DNA of 64,000 bases from Nymphaea colorata. Lineage: Eukaryota; Streptophyta; Magnoliopsida; Nymphaeales; Nymphaeaceae. The number at the start of each line of letters is the position of its first letter. Within the stretch, counting starts at the first letter, position 1. The translations under genes and the position numbers were made by a program. This document shows, piece by piece, positions 48,330-62,378 of the stretch. The DNA is taken from NCBI RefSeq assembly GCF_008831285.2, contig NC_045149.1, forward strand, positions 10,564,417-10,628,416, read 5' to 3'. The notes beneath the pieces are model-generated. The model had not been told where the DNA came from. It saw nothing but the letters and a program-made list of their open reading frames with translations, and did no database searches.

Positions 48330-48715
48330 GAAAGGAAATGGTGGACCCTAGACTCGCGAATCCATCCACAATAGGGTTACCTTCTTTTTTTATGTGAGCT
48401 AGTTGTACTTCTTCAAACTGATAGATTAAGGAGGCAGCAATCTCTTGATATAGTACCAACTTTTCATCTTTGACTTGCTATTCTCCATTTACTAGGTTTA
48501 TGATGAGAGTCGTTAAAGGCATGCACTCTTTTTACTTGGAACTTAATAAAGAACGAAGTCCTTGTATGAGGGCCTCGTATTCAGCCATATTATGGTACTT
48601 GGAAAGTCAAGTTTCAAAGAGTACCAGATCATTTAATCTTCCGGAGTGATGAAAAAATGCATATACAAGCTCCTATCACGTTTATGGATCTATCAAAGTA
48701 CATCTTTCATATCAG
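48330..48715 (-). pseudogene. Second RNase H-like domain (aRH), decayed
   Basis: Read on the - strand: MYFDRSINVIGA, then YEALIQGLRSLL, then VQLAHIKKEGNPIVDGFASL. These correspond to the start, the glutamate-bearing helix and the C-terminal Asp region of the extra RNase H of Tat-lineage elements. Several stops interrupt it (for example at about 48710 and 48650). The second domain is the main reason for the Tat assignment. Confidence 0.7.
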
Positions 48716-48849
48716 AATTGTTTCCAATCTTAGTACATGTTCATCTAGAAACTCATTATTCGTTTTGATTTCCTCGTATTGGGTAAAGTCTGCTAACTGA
48801 TCCTCAATTACTTGTCCTTTGATTGACTTCAAAGACACATATTCAAGTT

Positions 48850-49294
48850 CATATTTCATGTGCAAAACTTGTCATTTGGTGATGCGTCCATTAAGGAATG
48901 GTTGTTTCAAGATGTACTTAAGATTATTTAACTTGGAGAGTATCTTGACCTCACAAGCTAACAAATAATTTCTCAGCTTATGACACATCCAAACCAATGC
49001 TAGACATGTTTTTTCTATTGGAGAGTACTTCTTTTTATACTAGACAAAAAATTTGCTAATGTAATAAATTAGATGCTCCATGCGACTTCCTTCTTCATAT
49101 TGTGCCAGAAAGCCACCACATGTTGACTCACTCACTATGATGTAAAGCAACAATGGTTTACCCAGCACTGGTGGTTGTAGAATTGACAGATTTAGAAGGT
49201 ATTTCATGGTCTTTTCAAATGACTGTTGGCACTCAAAACCCCATTCAAATTTAACGCCTTTCCTCAGCATCTGGTTGAATGGTTCGCATCTCAT
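48850..49294 (-). pseudogene. Retroelement RNase H
   Basis: The RNase H linked to reverse transcriptase: KGVKFEWGFECQQSFEKTMKYL, then LLLYIIVSESTCGGFLAQ, HLIYYISKFF, YSPIEKTCLALVW and KLRNYLLACEVKI. The first catalytic Asp (usually in LYLAVSD-like context) is not evident (IVSEST), and a stop follows SKFFV. Confidence 0.8.
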
Positions 49295-49324
49295 GGCTAG
49301 ATTGTAAACGAATTGTCTGATGGA

Positions 49325-49982
49325 CTAGATTTGTCCCTGCAAGCTTTGCAGCTTCTTGATATTGATAGGTGGTGGCATATCAATGATTGCTTTAATTTTA
49401 GTGAGATCCATATCGATCTCCCTCTTATTGACCATGAAACCCAAAAGTTTACTCGATTCAACCTCAAACACACATTTTTGAGGATTCAAACGAAGCTTGT
49501 ACTGTAAAAGTCTCTCAAATACCTGGGCGAGAGTTTCAATGTGGTCTTCTCTTGCCTTGAATTTGATAAATATGTCATTGATATATGCATCCATGATTTT
49601 GTGTATCTGGTCATGGAAGATAGCGACCATGGCTCTTTGATAAGTTGTTCCAGCATTTTTTAACCTAAACGGCATCACCGTGTAACAGAAAGTGCCCCAC
49701 GATGTAGTAAAAGCTGTCTTAGGTTGATATTTGACTGCTAATTTGATTTGGTTATATCCCGATATCCATCTATGAAAGAGAACATGACATAGCTGTTGTA
49801 CTATCCACCAACAAATCAATATTTGAAAGTGGATAATCATCTTTTGGCATGACTTTGTTCAGGTTTCGAAAGTCGATGCAGAACTTGACTTTGCCATTTT
49901 TCTTGAGGACAACCACAAAAGAAGGTACTAACAAAGATGACAACAACTGAAGATGAAATAAAGAGTACAAAGTTGACAACAT
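49325..49982 (-). pseudogene. Retroelement reverse transcriptase, inactive
   Basis: Motifs in order: VVVLKKNGKVKFCIDFRNLNK and PKDDYPLSNIDLLVD (49925-49810), MPFRLKNAGTTYQRAM (about 49670-49620) and the active-site strand DAYINDIFIKF (about 49590). The family normally has YVDD; here the first catalytic Asp is Asn, so the enzyme could not work even without the frameshift near 49830. The LLGFMVNKREID motif follows at about 49440. Confidence 0.9.
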
Positions 49983-50087
49983 AAACTTTTATGAAATGAT
50001 GGATGGTGGTCAGTTGGCATCCCACCACTCGGCATATTCCTTCTTTACCATCAGGCTTGCAAACCAAGTGTACAATATCTGCGCCTT

Positions 50088-51000
50088 TCACTCCTGTCGA
50101 GCTACTGCAAACAATGCCACCCATTGAAGAGAGCTGAGGTCGAATTCAGGAATAGCTCCAATTGGTGTATGCACAGAAACCATCTTCTGCCTCCGAGAGA
50201 ATTGTCTCATGCATCTATCAGCACAGTAATTAACTATGAAGTAAGGGCCCAAGAGTGTAGTACAACCATGATAATGATGAGTGTATCTAGGTGGATTTTG
50301 GTGACAATCATAATAGTCCCAAATGATTGCTTCTTCATTCAACTTTTCGATCAAGCGACGGTATTGCCCCAAGACTGTCAATGCCCCATCAGTGTTTCTG
50401 AATAGAATGACTTGGGGTCCTGAGTGCTTGAGGAACCACAATTGCAAAGCATATGTGCATCTTTCTATGAAGTCGGCATCTCCAATGGTGTAGCGAGTGA
50501 GTCATTGATAGAGAAAAACCAAGGATGTCATTGCTATTGACAAATGTCGGGTCCCACTATGCCCCCATATTCGAAAAAGTTGGGCAATACGTACATCTAG
50601 GAGGTCACTTCCATCAGTGAAAAGAGTCACTCCCACTGTAGCAGAACATCATACAATGTTTAATTCTTCCTATGGCTTTTCGAGGTAAGGTAGAAGGTTC
50701 AATGTAGGCTCCAAATGCTTCATACAAGTTTTTGAGGTTGATGTTTTGGCTCTCATGGTTTTCTATTATGGGCCAAGATTTTCATCTCGTGAAGTGAGCT
50801 ATAAGATTATTAGCATTAGCCTTAGTTGGGTTCATGAGGAATTGTATTTTTGATGGTTCATTTGGGTCACAAGTTGAGGTGAGGAGGTTTAGTATTTCAG
50901 CAAATTCATCTAATAACATTGTCATTTCTGCCCATGAAAACCAAAAAGAGGAGGTCCTTGGGTTCTATCGCTCGGCAATTACATGCACCAAATTTCCAAC
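50088..51000 (-). pseudogene. PMD-like ORF of the - strand Tat element
   Basis: The translated - strand gives FWFSWAEMTMLLDEFAEIL (50960-50890), then RIAQLFRIWGH, SIAMTSLVFLYQ, LQLWFLKHSGPQ and EEAIIWDYYD (50600-50340), then GPYFIVNYCADRCMRQFSRRQK. Each block aligns with the + strand copy at 62379-63583. The pattern of an F.FGEMT-like start and a later LQ.W motif is that of the plant mobile domain (PMD), known from MAIN/MAIL1 proteins and from transposons. Several stops (for example after HFTR and LYQ) and frame changes show decay. It ends about 100 bp before RT sequence, with no gag in between. Confidence 0.7.
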
Positions 51001-51982
51001 CACTGCATGCATGTCTCCGACTGCGACTATCTCTAGCACACATTCTTCAAAGTATAAAGAAAACATCCGACCAAATCATGAGATGTCAAGATCGATACCA
51101 TTTGGGAGCTAAAGGTTTAGACTCAAGAGAGATGTAAGTAGACTGTTCTGGTCCTTCCCCGAATAGGATGTAGTCATAAGGGAATGTGACACCACATTAG
51201 AAAAAAAGACTTCTTGAATGACGACTTTGAAGGATAGAAATTAAATTAGTGGAAAAAATTGACTAGGTTGACAAAAACAAAATGGAGTAGAGGTACATAA
51301 TGAGGTTATAAAACATCACCTAAGGTTTTATGCACATCCGTACGTCATTTGAAATAATTTTGGACAAAATAAATATAGGGACCTAATTCAGATAATTTTG
51401 TGTCACGATAATCCAATATCAAGTTATGCTTATATACTTTACTCGAATGGCTTAGTACTAGCGGAGATTCTTCCTTAGATAATTAAGTGTTGGGTTCATC
51501 AATTTCTTCTTAATCACTCATCGATATACCACAAATTACTACTCATGGTACTAACGAGGGGATTTTCAGCCCAAGGTGTGGTCCAGTTGTAAGGCTTAGT
51601 CTTGTGCTACCGCCCAAGACCAAGCCCGACATCATGATGACCAGGACAAATAGGCACTGGAAGTTTTTGAAACATGAGAAAACAAGCAAAATTGGTTGTC
51701 TTTAATGCAATGTTACCTAAGATAGTGATTAAAATAAATACATTGTTTTCAATCAAGCCTTAAATTGGGGAGGGTTGTATTTGATTCTAGATATAAGTGA
51801 ACATGATTGATCCTCCTCAATTAGTCTTATATGCAAAAAAGCAAATATAATCACTAAGAAATGCAATGAAATGCAGATTGGGTCAAAGCCAAAGAAGGGA
51901 ACACCCTACTTTATCATCAACAAAATGTGAGATGTTGAAGTAAATGGAAATGTATCAATGACACACATAGCCAAACGATGAT
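51001..51982. other. Leader region of the - strand Tat element
   Basis: Between primer-site region and PMD-like sequence. No convincing coding sequence; probably untranslated leader plus the decayed start of the PMD-like frame. Confidence 0.4.
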
Positions 51983-52004
51983 GGGTCTCATCACGGTCGC
52001 CATC
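51983..52004 (-). promoter_or_regulatory. Primer-binding-site region of the Tat element
   Basis: On the - strand, LTR end GAACA is followed by GATGGCGACCGTGATGAGAC. The same place in the 57825 element reads GATGGCACACCCAGTGGGAC. The position right after the LTR and the TGGCG-type start fit the usual tRNA primer site; the tRNA was not determined. Confidence 0.5.
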
Positions 52005-52160
52005 TGTTCGCGTTCTCCAAAATTTTTGGTTTTTGGAGTGCTCTAGAGACATGAGGTTTGGTTTTGAAATGAAAGAGAAAGGAGACTCGCCCGTCGGTAC
52101 AAGGATAGACTATTCCCGGCGCTTTTATCGGGGGTAATCAATTTAAGGGCTATGTTTATT
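52005..52160 (-). mobile_element. LTR 3' end of the - strand Tat element
   Basis: Ends ACGCGAACA at 52005 (- strand). CTTGTACCGACGGGCGAGTC, followed by TCCTTTCTCTT, matches the segment before the LTR end of the + strand element (about 61657-61690). The LTR continues rightwards, probably for several kb; its other end was not found. Confidence 0.65.
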
Positions 52161-53208
<1,048 letters not shown>

Positions 53209-53863
53209 AAGTTTGTAGGAGAAGACATTTAACTTGAAGAGATAAATAAAAGATTCTACAAAGAGAAAATATAATACATGTGTACATTCTTTCATGTATA
53301 TGTGAAAATTTGTAAAATAGAATATAGAAACATAAAGAGAGAATAATGAAGAAATCATCATGTGCATATATATGTATATAACATGTATATATATGTGTGT
53401 CTTCATGAGACTAAAAGTAACTTAAAACATTCGATTTCAAGTTTGTTGTAAGCCGGAGGGGAGCTTGGGCTCATGCAAGAGCCTAAGCTAAGTCTCCAAT
53501 GACACATTAAAAAAGATTTTTTCGAAAATATTTTGGAAACCATAATCTTAAATATTTTTATATATGAAAATAAAACATAGTTATTTCTTTTGTAAACCAC
53601 ACGATACACTGCTTATTAGGGTACCTAATCGGATGATTAAAAGGAAAATAATGCAAAATGACATGAAAATACATATTAACATGTATACATTCGTGAGTGT
53701 TTTCCTTGGGTTGGACAAGCTCCAACCTCAAAAATTAATTTAAAAATAAAGAGTCTCAAACCGCACTCTCATTCTTACCATGCATTTACATACAAATAAA
53801 AAATCAAACAACTATGCATAGATAATATCTTGAAACAAAACAAGATTCAAGAAAAGAAAAACC

Positions 53864-54385
53864 ATGATTCAATCTTGAAATGAAATATTATCTCATCTTC
53901 TCCTGCTCCCGATGCACTCGAGCATAGCTCTTTGACTCTAAAATAGAGGTTTGGGAGCTATCTCATATGGCCATGGGGAGATGAAGATAAAATGAAATAA
54001 GATAACAACAACAAAACTATTCAAGAAAAGAAAGAGCATGATTTAATCATAAAATGAAATATTGGTTTACCGTCTCATGCTTTCGATACACTCAAGAATA
54101 GCTTCTTGACTCTAAAATTAAGATTTAGAGGCTATCTTATATGGCCATAGGGAGATGAAGAATGGAAGAAAAAAGGGAACCAACACAAGACTCTATTCTA
54201 ATAAAGAGAACATGATTTAATCATAAAATGAAATATCATCCCACCTTCTCATACTTCTGGTGCACTCGAGCATAACTTCTTGACTCTATGATAGAGATTT
54301 GAGAGCAATCTCATATGGTCATGGGGAGATGAAGAAGAGAGGAAGCGAAAAAAATGGAATGGGATATGTGTTGCTTGACTGGCCT
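53864..54385. repeat. Three-copy tandem repeat, period 174 bp
   Basis: Units begin atgattcaatcttgaaatg or atgatttaatcataaaatg at 53864, 54038 and 54212, exactly 174 bp apart. Each carries ttgactcta and atggggagatgaag-type blocks. The third unit grades into unique sequence. It lies in the probable LTR of the - strand element and may be a U3 repeat. Confidence 0.85.
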
Positions 54386-55323
54386 AAGGACCAAGTCAAT
54401 TTGGTTGACTTAACTAGGTTTTCAAACATTGGGTTAGAGAAAAGGAGGAAATACGTGTTGCTTGTAAAAGGGAAGGGAGTCTACATTGATAACCTTCTCC
54501 TCTCTTGGCGATCCACCAGCCTCAATGCAAGTTACTGGGGCCACTAAGAAGAGGGACAGAAATAAAACACGAAAGAATCCGTCCCCCTAGAGTTGACATT
54601 TAAATGCATATAAATTTCAGACCCCACCATGTCCCCACTACTCTATAATCTGCAGACTTGGGCCGTGTTCTCATCCCCTCCCGTTGAATGAGGAGACGTG
54701 CACGAAGCAGCAAAATTGGAGCTTTGTTTAAAAATAGATTTTAGGAGAGAGAGAGCCACCCATCGACACGACGATCGATTGTTGCTGCCACCATTAACAT
54801 GAGTGTTCGATCCAAGGTCTAGATTTCTCAAGCTTGACAATTTATATTTTTTGCACATGTTTGTGCAAGGAATGGATTTTGGAATTTTAAAGTTCATTTT
54901 GAACAAAGATTTGAATCTTGTTTAGAATTTTTTTTTGTATTTCAGGAACTTTAAAAATCTAGAAATCATCTTTGGAATAGGATTCTCAAATTAATCCCAG
55001 ATTTTGGTAGTTGAACTCCAACAATTTTGATTTGATCCCAAAAATAGGAACTTTGAATTGGGAAACTGACAGTTTAAAATTTGGATTTTGACTAGAATTG
55101 GGGACCGGGTAATCGAAGTCTAGCTAGACTTTTTGGGAATAGGTCTTTAGAGTTGATTTGGTCCTAAAGATTAGAGGCTGGATTTGAGAATTTGGGTTAG
55201 GAATTGACTTGACCTTAGCAAGTTTGAAAATAACTTTGGTTTGGATTTTTGAGACTTGAACATACTTTTGAAGGTAATTGGCCTTTTTGAGAGTTTTGGA
55301 GAAGCATGATTCTATTTGGTTGG
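54386..55323. other. Non-coding stretch before repeat Y copy 2
   Basis: No recognisable gene. From about 54840 it shares the gattttgg / gaattttg style of repeat Y, as if a larger repeat extended to the left of the aligned part. Confidence 0.4.
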
Positions 55324-55883
55324 TTTTCTTCCAAAATGGGAATTGGAAGTTGGGAATCCAAGTTTAGCTTTGAATAATTTTCTTAGTTTTTGAATTCTGA
55401 TTTTGGGACTGACTGAGGTTGGGAACTTCGTAGAATTTGCTTCGTTACCGATAGAAATGGATTTGGGAGATTTGACCTGATCAACTTTGATTCAGATTTT
55501 GGTTTTGATTTGGTAATTTTGTAAATCTAGAAATATTCTTGGTATTGGAGCGAGAATTTTGATTTACCTTCAAGGATGAGTTTAAGAAATTTGGACGTTT
55601 GTTAGACTCTAGGATTTTTAAGAAGAGTCGGTTTTGGAATCCTGAAATTTTTAAGACTTTGGTCGTGGTCATGAAAATTTGCTTGATTTTAAGTACATTT
55701 AGGACTAAAATTGATTTCAAGATGAATTTGATTTTGAGAGAAATCCAATCATGGAATCCAATTGAAATCGATTTTAAAAATTTTAGTTTTTGCTGCCATT
55801 TTATGTTTTCACGTCAAAATAAGTGAGGTGCGCAAGTTTTTGTGCAATATGACCTAATCATGGCAGCAACTCCAACTTAACTC
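55324..55883. repeat. Dispersed repeat Y, copy 2 (560 bp)
   Basis: Near-identical to 32951-33508 in the same orientation, with scattered substitutions and small indels. Kiwellin-upstream-like sequence lies 170 bp to its right, whereas copy 1 has a kiwellin relic immediately to its left. Confidence 0.9.
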
Positions 55884-56056
55884 CCTTAGATCTTGGAGAG
55901 AGTGAGTGAGGGCATGTATGCATTATTTCCAAAATCTTAACAGGAACCAAAACATTAATTTTTCAAATTTTTTCTATCGGTTAAACTAAAATTTTTAAAA
56001 TTTATATATAATTAATTATTTAAAAAAAAAATCTGAGGAGGACCATGGCCATCCGC

Positions 56057-56150
56057 CCCCACCCCTTTTCTTGCTCACGGCATGCTCTTATCAGAAATTT
56101 CCTTCCCACTTGCTTAAAAGAGATGAGAAATTGTGTATTGCCCAAATATT
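56057..56150 (+). pseudogene. Kiwellin upstream-like relic
   Basis: cacggca.gctc.tatcaga, aatttccttcc and gattaaaagaga/cttaaaagagat blocks line up with 46672-46760, which lies about 150 bp before the kiwellin pseudogene start. It has no coding part. Confidence 0.5.
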
Positions 56151-57824
56151 GAATGACCAATCGTGAATAATTACACGCAAAAATTCCAATAGCTTTTTTT
56201 AGATTTCAATGTTTAATGGAATGGTTTGACATGATATGCACTTAACAAGAGAAAGCTGCAAATGATACGGCCTTATCCCTTGGTCTACATTCCAGTGAAT
56301 CTGGTATTAGCATCAATAATAGCTAAAAGGAACCTACTGTTATTGCTGAAAATACTATGTTCCTCCACTCATAAATGTGGTTAAAATGCAATGGCAGTCC
56401 GGGCAAACAAAGGGATAATATCTGAGTAAGGGTGAGCACCAGGCTGGGTAAGTAGCACATGAGCCTACTTTAAAATTAGATCCAGCTTGAATCTGCATTG
56501 TAAAGGACTCATTACGTGTTGTGCATGAGTTACGTCCTTCTTTATTTTATGCCCAGTTCGTTTTTATGGCATTTTATTGGAAGCAGAAGCCTCACAAGAT
56601 TTTTAGATTTGGATTCGGCTGCAGAGCTGTTGTCTCAACTCTGCAGTTCTGTAGTCTGAACTTTCCTTAATATTGTCCTTGTATGGTTTGGTGCGAGGGA
56701 ACATCTTTTGATACTTTTTTGTTAATTTTTTTCGATATGCCTTTTTTATACTTTATTCTTAGTTGCTAAATTCAGTTCAGGTTAAGTTTTACAGTGGGCG
56801 ACATTTGCAGTTGGATGAAGAATAGACATTAAAAACGATTGCAACCTGTTCCAAGTACAAATTGAATTGTTACCAGGACTTCATTGACCATTCTAAGCAT
56901 ATTATAATATTTTTTTTCTAATTTTTATGCATATTGGGTGTTTGTTGACTCAGTACTTGGTTTCTCATAGGGTGTCATGGGAGATGTAATTTTATGAACT
57001 GCATTGGCTGTTCCATCAATTTCTGTGCTTATTCGTACTTCTGTGTGGAATCAATACCAATTCAATGTTCATCAATTGTGGTACTTGTTCCTAATCAGTT
57101 CTTAAATGCAATAGGACCAATTCAAAATGAATCACTTCTTAGAAGAACTTATACAATGGAAGCAAGGGCTGATGGCCCTCGCCCGCAGGATGGCTGTTTG
57201 TTTTCTTTTTTTTTTTTAAAAAAAAAATTCTGTTACATTTTAAATAAAATTATTATGTGCAGGTTCTTTTTTTTTTGTTTTTTTTATAAGTGGTCCTTTG
57301 AGAATCACATACGAAAGTTGAGGAACTCTTTGATGAATCTCAAAGGTTGTGGGGTTATTTGATGCAATCACCAACGAAATGTGAGACAGAACGGAATGAT
57401 GATGAAATTTACGGCATTGTGAATGTACGTTAGTTCTAATGACGTAACCTGAATGTCAGTGGAGAGAATATTCAGCTACATTATCTTTTATTTTTCTTTT
57501 TGTCAAGACTGAACATTAAGCTGCACATTAAACCTGCTATAACACCGAGTAGGTTACATGTAATGAGGGCATAAATGGAATCTCGATTGACGACATACCG
57601 TACAGAGGTGTTCATCAGGAGAAGGCTCCCTTCATGCCTTCCAATAACACAAAAAATCAACCCCCATAACTAAAGCCAGCTAAATAATGAAACTGAAATT
57701 AAAACCTAACAAAATATATGAAGGTTTGTCATAACCTAGTATATATATATATTTATATATCAAGAGAGAGAGAGAGAGATAGAAAAAAAAGAAAACTGAA
57801 TCATGATAGTCAGTTTATAGTGGC
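56151..57824. other. Gene-free stretch
   Basis: No recognisable coding sequence. T- and A-runs at 57206-57230 and 57265-57285, GA repeat at about 57762-57779 just left of the LTR start. Confidence 0.5.
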
Positions 57825-60800
57825 TGTTAACACCCCAAATTATTCCACACCAAAATTTAAGCAATTTAAAAAAAAAGAATTGTGAAAAATTACAATTTCA
57901 AAGCTAATTTCGAATATAAAGAATAATTTAGATTCAATTTAACCTGTGACACAAATCCCAATGTAAGATTACGAATCTAATTGCAAATATCATTTTAAAT
58001 CCAAATCTAATTGCAAAATTCAAATTTTGACTTAAATCCAACAATTGGTTCTAATTCAGTTTAGAATGTTATGTGGGACTCACATGTGGGCCCCACCTAG
58101 CCCGTGTTGTCAAGAGCCCCCCAGGGGTCACGCCCCCCATTTAAAAAATTATATTTTCTCTCAATTAAATGAAAAAAGTCATTTTCAAGGAGAAATGAAT
58201 GAGAAACCTAGGAAAAGAGAGACATTTATGTCTCTCTCTCTTCTTTAACTAGGTTCTCTTTAAAGAGTAGTCAATTTCCAAAAAGCAATAACTAGGCTGG
58301 TCAAACTCACCTAACCTACTTAATTCAAGTAGGTTTGACCTGGGTGCACCCCAGTCAGTCGACGAAAATAGACTTTGACCAAATCGAACCCACTTTGACT
58401 AGACTATATCGAAGTACAATTCAGCCCAATTAAGAGCTTTCTTAGCTCAAATTTATCAAATTACCTCAAACAAAGTCAAACTACTTGCAAATGAGCTTTG
58501 ACTTTGGTCAATTGGTTGAAATAAGCCAATCAAAACAATTTTGCCCTTCTATATTCAAATTGAGATTACAGAGCCTAAATTGGCTTATGAACGACACATA
58601 TACATTTGAATTTGTCAAATATATAAATCAAATACTAAATTCAAATACAATATTTCAAACCAAAGTTTGATTCAGTTGAAATCCATCTTTAATCAAGTTA
58701 TGAACAAAAATACACCTTTCGAACCAAATTTGATAGAATTTTCTAATGTTGTTCAAATTTAAATTGAATTATCATAATTCAATGGCATTTGGAGCTTAGT
58801 GACTAGGTTTTAACTTAGCAAGCTCGATTTCAAAAAAAAAAAAAAATAAATAGCACAAAATAAGGAAAAACCCTGTGCAAGGGCATTTTCAGTCAAAATT
58901 TTGGTCAAAGTTGGTCAGCTAGGTCTGAACCAATGTTGACCAAACCTAGCCCAGTCCACCTAACTCGTGTAAATGGGCTAAGAATAGTCAATTAGAGCCT
59001 TTAAACCTTATTTAACCCACTTTACAAGTCCCAAGCTAGTTTCCATTGTGAGTTAAGAAGGTGGTTGAACCCACCTCATCATCTATATAAACCTCTCCTT
59101 AGGCACCAAGGAGGAGGACGAAAATTTGAAGATTCCATCAAGTTGCTGCAGCCAAGGAGCTAGGAGGGAGAAGCCAAGGAGGAGAAAGAAAATTCATCCA
59201 AGCCTTCTACCCCCCTCTCTCTCATTTTCTTCTTCATTTCCTCTATTCTCTCTATCGATTTTGCTAAGTTAGGGTGCTTAAGTGAACCCTTAGGATTTTC
59301 ATGGTGAGAAGCTCTCTTTTCCACTTCAAATTCCAGCAAACAAGCTATTCTTATTCTAGTTTTGCTAAGATCGAATCCAAGGTTGGACTCTTGCTTAGGA
59401 TTGCTCGATTTAGAAAACAAGTGAAGAAGAAGAACATGCATCAAGACCAACCGCAAGGTAGGTGATTTTAAGTCATTTCTCATATACTTTAGCTTTTTGT
59501 TGGTTCATTTTAATTTCATCACTTCTTGGGATGAGTTTATTTTCATTTATTTTATAGCTGGTAATGATGTCCAAATTGGGGAAACTTGCAATTGAATGTA
59601 CATGTTAATGCATAACGCATGCATGCGTCGGTTTTTCTTAAAGATGAACCCATGTATCAAGTTTTGAAAAAGGGCCCCAAGGCCACATCCCTTTCAAGAC
59701 AACAAGCTTAAAACCATTTTGAATTCCTCACCATGAGAGAATCCCACAGTAAGAGAGTGATTTTGCTGCAACATATCTGATGAAAACGCCTATTAGGGAT
59801 GGAGACATTCTTATGAATATGATCCACCCTTGTATGGAAAATTTATGGATGAATTAGCTTGAGCATTGTTTTGATTTTCTTCTCATTTGAAGTCATTTGG
59901 ATTCATGTTTTTCAATTTAATTGATCACGGGTGGTGAAAGAGATTAGAAACAAGTTTTTGGTAGAGAAGATTCGAAACAAGTATATATATATATATATAT
60001 ATTGTTATATATATACACGCGCAATCTCTTGTTAAAAAACATTTATCCCTTTTAAAATCAGGCTGGTACACGTTTTCAAAGTGGTTTTTTTAAGAAAGGG
60101 GGATCATTTTGTTGATTTTCAAGTACAAGGCTATGAAATCATTTCATTTCATCTTAAATTTTCTTTTATTTTTAGCAATTCATACATAAGATGTATGTTA
60201 GTTGTTAAAATCAAACCATGTTTTATTAGAATTTGTTTAAGAATGTCAAATTTTATATATTTGTGATGCCAATTTTCAGCTACAAAGTGATCAGGTTTTG
60301 AAAAACAATAAAGAGGTTCTACTCCGACCTAATCGGCTCTCTATTAGAAATTTTTGATTTCCTTAACCAATTTTCAGACTAACATGTGATTGATTGAGTC
60401 TCAAAACAATGTAAGATCACATTTCAACTACCATAATAATTGTATCCCTTAAAAAACAAGATCAGAAGTGTTTTCATAGTCCAGAAAATAAATGGATCTT
60501 CTAGGACAAGGATTTGAAATTTTGTTTGATTTTGGATAGAAAAAAAGGTTCTTATAACTCCATGACATGAATGAGAACATTTGGCACATGATCTTTGCCA
60601 ACTTGATGCATGTTCGTATGGAGTAAAACTGAATTTCATCATTTTTCAAGACTCAAACACTCTTAGAATCAATATTTTAATTTTAATCCATTTAAATCAG
60701 AATAAAATCTGATTTTTATGATAATTTTGAAGAAAAAGAATGATATCTATATTTCTTCTATATTTTAAAGTTTGATTTCATCCTTATTTGCCTAATTCTT

Positions 60801-61776
60801 AATTGTTTTAAGTTTCTCATGCATGACTCAAGCTTATGGACTACATCTCTAATTTATGTGCTTAACAATACAATAAGCATATTTAGAGAAATTCCTAGTT
60901 TTAATTAAAATCAATCTTCATTGTATGATGTATGATTGCAATGAATGAATCTTGAGAGATTATGAGAGAGAGAAGAATGAAGGTTTCATATAGTTTCTCT
61001 TCTCATTTCATGTATTCACTTTCACTTAAAATCAATATCTCCACGTGCACATTTTCAAGAAGTTAAGTAGTTCAATTTTGAGTTGCAAAAAGTGACCAAG
61101 TCATATTGCAATAAAAATTTGTAAACTTCACTTAACTTTCAAAGAAAACATAAGCAATGCGTTCATAATTTTCATCAAAATATGTTTAGAAAAAAATACG
61201 TTTTCTAACAATTTGGGCCTATGTCGCATCGAAAGAATGAACTCTACACAAGTTTGTAAATATTTTAGACCAAATCACACGATGTGGCAAAAGAAGAGTT
61301 CAAAATTGATTTTGATCACAAGATGATCATAATTTCAACTCATGAATCAAATTGAGTTCACAACAAAGAACTCAATTTCAAAATTTCTAAGAATTGTGGA
61401 TTTCAAATGACACCAACTCCAAGGTTTTTAAATCAATTTAAAAACCCTCTAATCTTCAAATCAAAGAAATACATTTTCAAAACAAGTTAAAATCACTTAC
61501 AAACTTTGGGTTTTGAATCCAGCAAATCACTTTGGTTTTTGAATCCAAAACCTCAATGCATAAGCATATAGGACTTGCATCAATAACTCGTGCATGATCC
61601 AAGTTATTGTTAGTCCTTGGTCTAATTACTCCTATTAAAGGTAGCATGAACGGTTGGACCTTGTACCGACGGACGGATCCCCTTTCTCTTAAAAATTTTT
61701 CTCAATACCCTAATTTTGAAAGAATTTTGCTGATTCGAATTTCGACCCCCTTCGATAAAGCGGTGGGGTACGAACA
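57825..61776 (+). repeat. 5' LTR, about 3,952 bp
   Basis: Starts TGTTAACACCCCAAATT and ends GGGGTACGAACA, followed at once by the primer-site region. The TATA box at 59094 divides it into a U3 of about 1.3 kb and an R-U5 of about 2.65 kb. The stretch before the end (CTTGTACCGACGGACGG) matches the other Tat element. No frame inside has a recognisable domain. The start is inferred from the TGTTAACACC edge; the 3' LTR is outside the window, so it is not proven. Confidence 0.65.
59094..59101 (+). promoter_or_regulatory. TATA box in the Tat LTR
   Basis: TATATAAA preceded by ccacctcatcatc and followed after about 25 bp by a purine-rich, exon-like leader (ggaggaggacg), a typical start-site arrangement. 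Confidence 0.5.
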
Positions 61777-61798
61777 GATGGCACACCCAGTGGGACCC
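61777..61798 (+). promoter_or_regulatory. Primer-binding-site region
   Basis: GATGGCACACCCAGTGGGAC begins right after the LTR end. Same position and similar start as in the - strand element. The tRNA is undetermined. Confidence 0.5.
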
Positions 61799-62378
61799 GT
61801 CATCCTTTGTCTAACGACTTATTTGGATCATACACAAAATTTTTCATAAACATGCATACCGGCAACATGTAGTAATCATTGAGGAGATTCCATGAACCCC
61901 TTTTATTTCTATTTATCCTACCCCTCATCAATTTAAGGATTGTATGAAGCCCATGTATGCTCTCAAATTTTCAAATCTATCTCTTAGAAATATATGCAAT
62001 AGAGCCATCTATTTTACATCTTTTCATGAATTTTGAAAAAGAAATCTTTATATATAGCATTTCCCAGTCATCATGTTGCCGGCTATTTCTAGGACATTAG
62101 TCCAAGATATAGCCCTACAATTAGACCACCTAACTGGACTGAGAAGTCCCTCCATTAATACCGAAATGGACAATAGTTCCAGTATATCAATGAGTGAACA
62201 AGGAGAATTGGAGAGCCCAAATTTAGAAAACCTTTGGAGAAATTTATGCCAGTACCATAAATTTGGTATATAAACATACCTTAAATGTTGGATAAATCAA
62301 GAACAATTTGCCCGCTTATTTTTCATAGGTTCCAAGACCAATTTTCAAAACAATGCATATAGGCAAGAGTCCTAGGGA

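Larger units (their letters stand above)
47030..52160 (-). mobile_element. Decayed Tat/Ogre-type Ty3/Gypsy retrotransposon
   Basis: Read right to left: LTR end, primer-site region, PMD-like frame, reverse transcriptase, RNase H, a second RNase H-like domain and integrase. The second RNase H plus this domain order points to the Tat lineage. Gag and protease are missing: PMD-like and RT-coding sequence are only about 150 bp apart. The 3' end is truncated inside the integrase, where kiwellin pseudogene sequence begins. Stops and frameshifts are frequent, so no protein can be made. Same family as the element at 57825, judging by shared LTR-end and PMD sequence. Confidence 0.8.
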
